DNA of 24,957 nt from Lachnospiraceae bacterium (GTDB taxonomy: Bacteria > Bacillota > Clostridia > Lachnospirales > Lachnospiraceae): positions 1-24,957 of the forward strand of contig JAAUZW010000022.1 of the NCBI GenBank assembly GCA_014804385.1, in the 5' to 3' direction. The position numbers and the translations under genes are program-made. Shown in pieces: positions 24,163 through 24,957 of this stretch. Under the pieces are notes generated by a model, which saw only the letters and a program-made list of their open reading frames with translations, had not been told where the DNA came from and ran no database searches. Positions within the stretch are counted from its first letter, which is position 1, and each line of letters starts with the position of its first letter.

Positions 24163-24957
24163 CTATTTCTCTTTCCTTAGTCTTTCCTGAATTTCCTCTA
24201 TCCGCTCAAAATAGTTTTTGAACTGAAAATTATCTTTCACATGCTGATATCCTGCCTCACCCATTTTTTTTAGCTTGTCCTTGTCACATATGATTTTTTC
24301 CAGTTTCTCTTTTAAGTCTTCTTTATTGTTATCTTCAAATATATAACCTGTTATCCCGTTCTTAATATAATTTGCAGTCCCGTTATTGCTGCCGCTGACA
24401 GCAGGAATAGAAAATGCCATCGCCTCCAAATGGGAAACGGCCGCCGGTTCGTCGGTGCTCGGAAGCACAAAAACATCTGCTCTTTTGTACTCTTTCACCA
24501 CCGCGTTTCTGTCCAGATTCGTCAAAAGCGTCACTACACTTTCCAGCTTATGTTCTGTTACATAAGCGCTTACCTTTTGGTAGTATTCCTCATGAAAATG
24601 ATTTGACATTTCTCCCGCAATAACAAGGTGCAAACGATATTTCGGAAGCAGCTCTTCCACAGCCTCTATCATCATCTGCAGATTTTTCCGTTTCTGATAT
24701 TTCCCGATGCAAAAAACATTGATACATCCATCTGCAAAGTAGGTTTTTTCTTCCGGTCTCACTTGCGGTTCCATCAAGAAAGGCGCCAGATATGCAGTCT
24801 CATCCCGCACCAAACCGGTATGATCAGTTCCTACGACATCTACCGGTGTGATACGATACTTCGGCGTCAGTTTCCAGACCAATTTGTGCGCCCCGTTCAT
24901 TGCTTTGGGTTTCTCCCATACAGGGGTCTGATTATAGAGAATCGTCGGAATTTTGTA
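24163..24957 (-). CDS. Family 4 glycosyltransferase, C-terminal part (runs off right edge)
   Basis: The visible 264 codons are open to the window edge. An internal Met at 24900 is not the real start, because the frame continues upstream in convincing coding sequence (KIPTILYNQTPVWEKP). The C-terminal GT-B donor domain shows NVFCIGKYQKRKNLQMMIEA (GKYxxRKN loop), HLVIAGEMS and the full E-x7-E motif, DEPAAVSHLEAMAFSIPAV. Length suggests that roughly the first third of the protein lies outside. It is cytoplasmic and probably retaining. It lies 18 bases upstream of the GT-C-like gene and likely heads or extends the same transcript. The sugar is unknown. Confidence 0.88.
   Translation of the reverse strand, partial: YKIPTILYNQTPVWEKPKAMNGAHKLVWKLTPKYRITPVDVVGTDHTGLVRDETAYLAPFLMEPQVRPEEKTYFADGCINVFCIGKYQKRKNLQMMIEAVEELLPKYRLHLVIAGEMSNHFHEEYYQKVSAYVTEHKLESVVTLLTNLDRNAVVKEYKRADVFVLPSTDEPAAVSHLEAMAFSIPAVSGSNNGTANYIKNGITGYIFEDNNKEDLKEKLEKIICDKDKLKKMGEAGYQHVKDNFQFKNYFERIEEIQERLRKEK

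Noticed and set aside
1..24957. CRISPR array, tRNA/rRNA genes, transposase or integrase genes
   Set aside because: No regularly spaced repeats, RNA-gene signatures or recombinase motifs were seen on either strand.

Overview
The window looks like part of a cell-surface glycan locus from a low-GC Gram-positive anaerobe. Clostridia, probably Lachnospiraceae, is an inference. It rests on AT-rich codon use, strong AGGAGG-type ribosome binding sites, the Clostridia-typical AAA-ATPase-like/PD-(D/E)XK gene and the glycosyltransferase repertoire. No rRNA, tRNA, CRISPR array, insertion sequence or complete mobile element was seen.

Left edge (1-832): the 5' end of one unrecognised gene and a complete 99-codon unrecognised gene, both on the minus strand. 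Each is preceded by the same 26-bp leader, which carries a 20-bp palindrome directly upstream of the ribosome binding site. An AT-rich gap follows. Next is a lone plus-strand LicD-family phosphotransferase gene (833-1639), then a decayed reading frame (about 1673-1914) and a hairpin terminator (1930-1949).

Main minus-strand operon (17748 down to 1955): a plausible promoter at 17847-17875 precedes an AAA-ATPase-like/PD-(D/E)XK gene. Closely spaced or overlapping glycan genes follow: a glycosyltransferase fused to a propeller-like domain, a GT4, a GtrII-type membrane transferase, a GT2, an ABC flippase, a GT2 with a C-terminal Rossmann-like domain, two tandem ATP-grasp ligases, an SDR, an SMP-30 lactonase and a DegT aminotransferase. 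The last five look like a cassette that makes or decorates an unusual amino or acidic sugar. The GtrII-like gene contains an uninterrupted run of ten G in its coding strand. Loss of one G gives an immediate TAA stop, so this is probably a phase-variable glycosylation switch.

Right part (17876-24957): a minus-strand GT4-like gene, a plus-strand GT4 and a minus-strand run entering from the right edge. That run holds a GT4 (partial), a large GT-C-like membrane protein, a DPM1-like GT2 and a DUF2304 protein. The last three match the known layout for side-chain addition through an undecaprenyl-phosphate-linked sugar (GacI/GacJ/GacL type).

Together the genes would make activated sugars, assemble a repeat on a lipid carrier in the cytoplasm, flip it with the ABC exporter, and decorate it outside the membrane with GtrII/GT-C enzymes and possibly LicD. 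No initiating phosphoglycosyltransferase, Wzy polymerase or ligase lies in the window, so the locus probably extends beyond the right edge.
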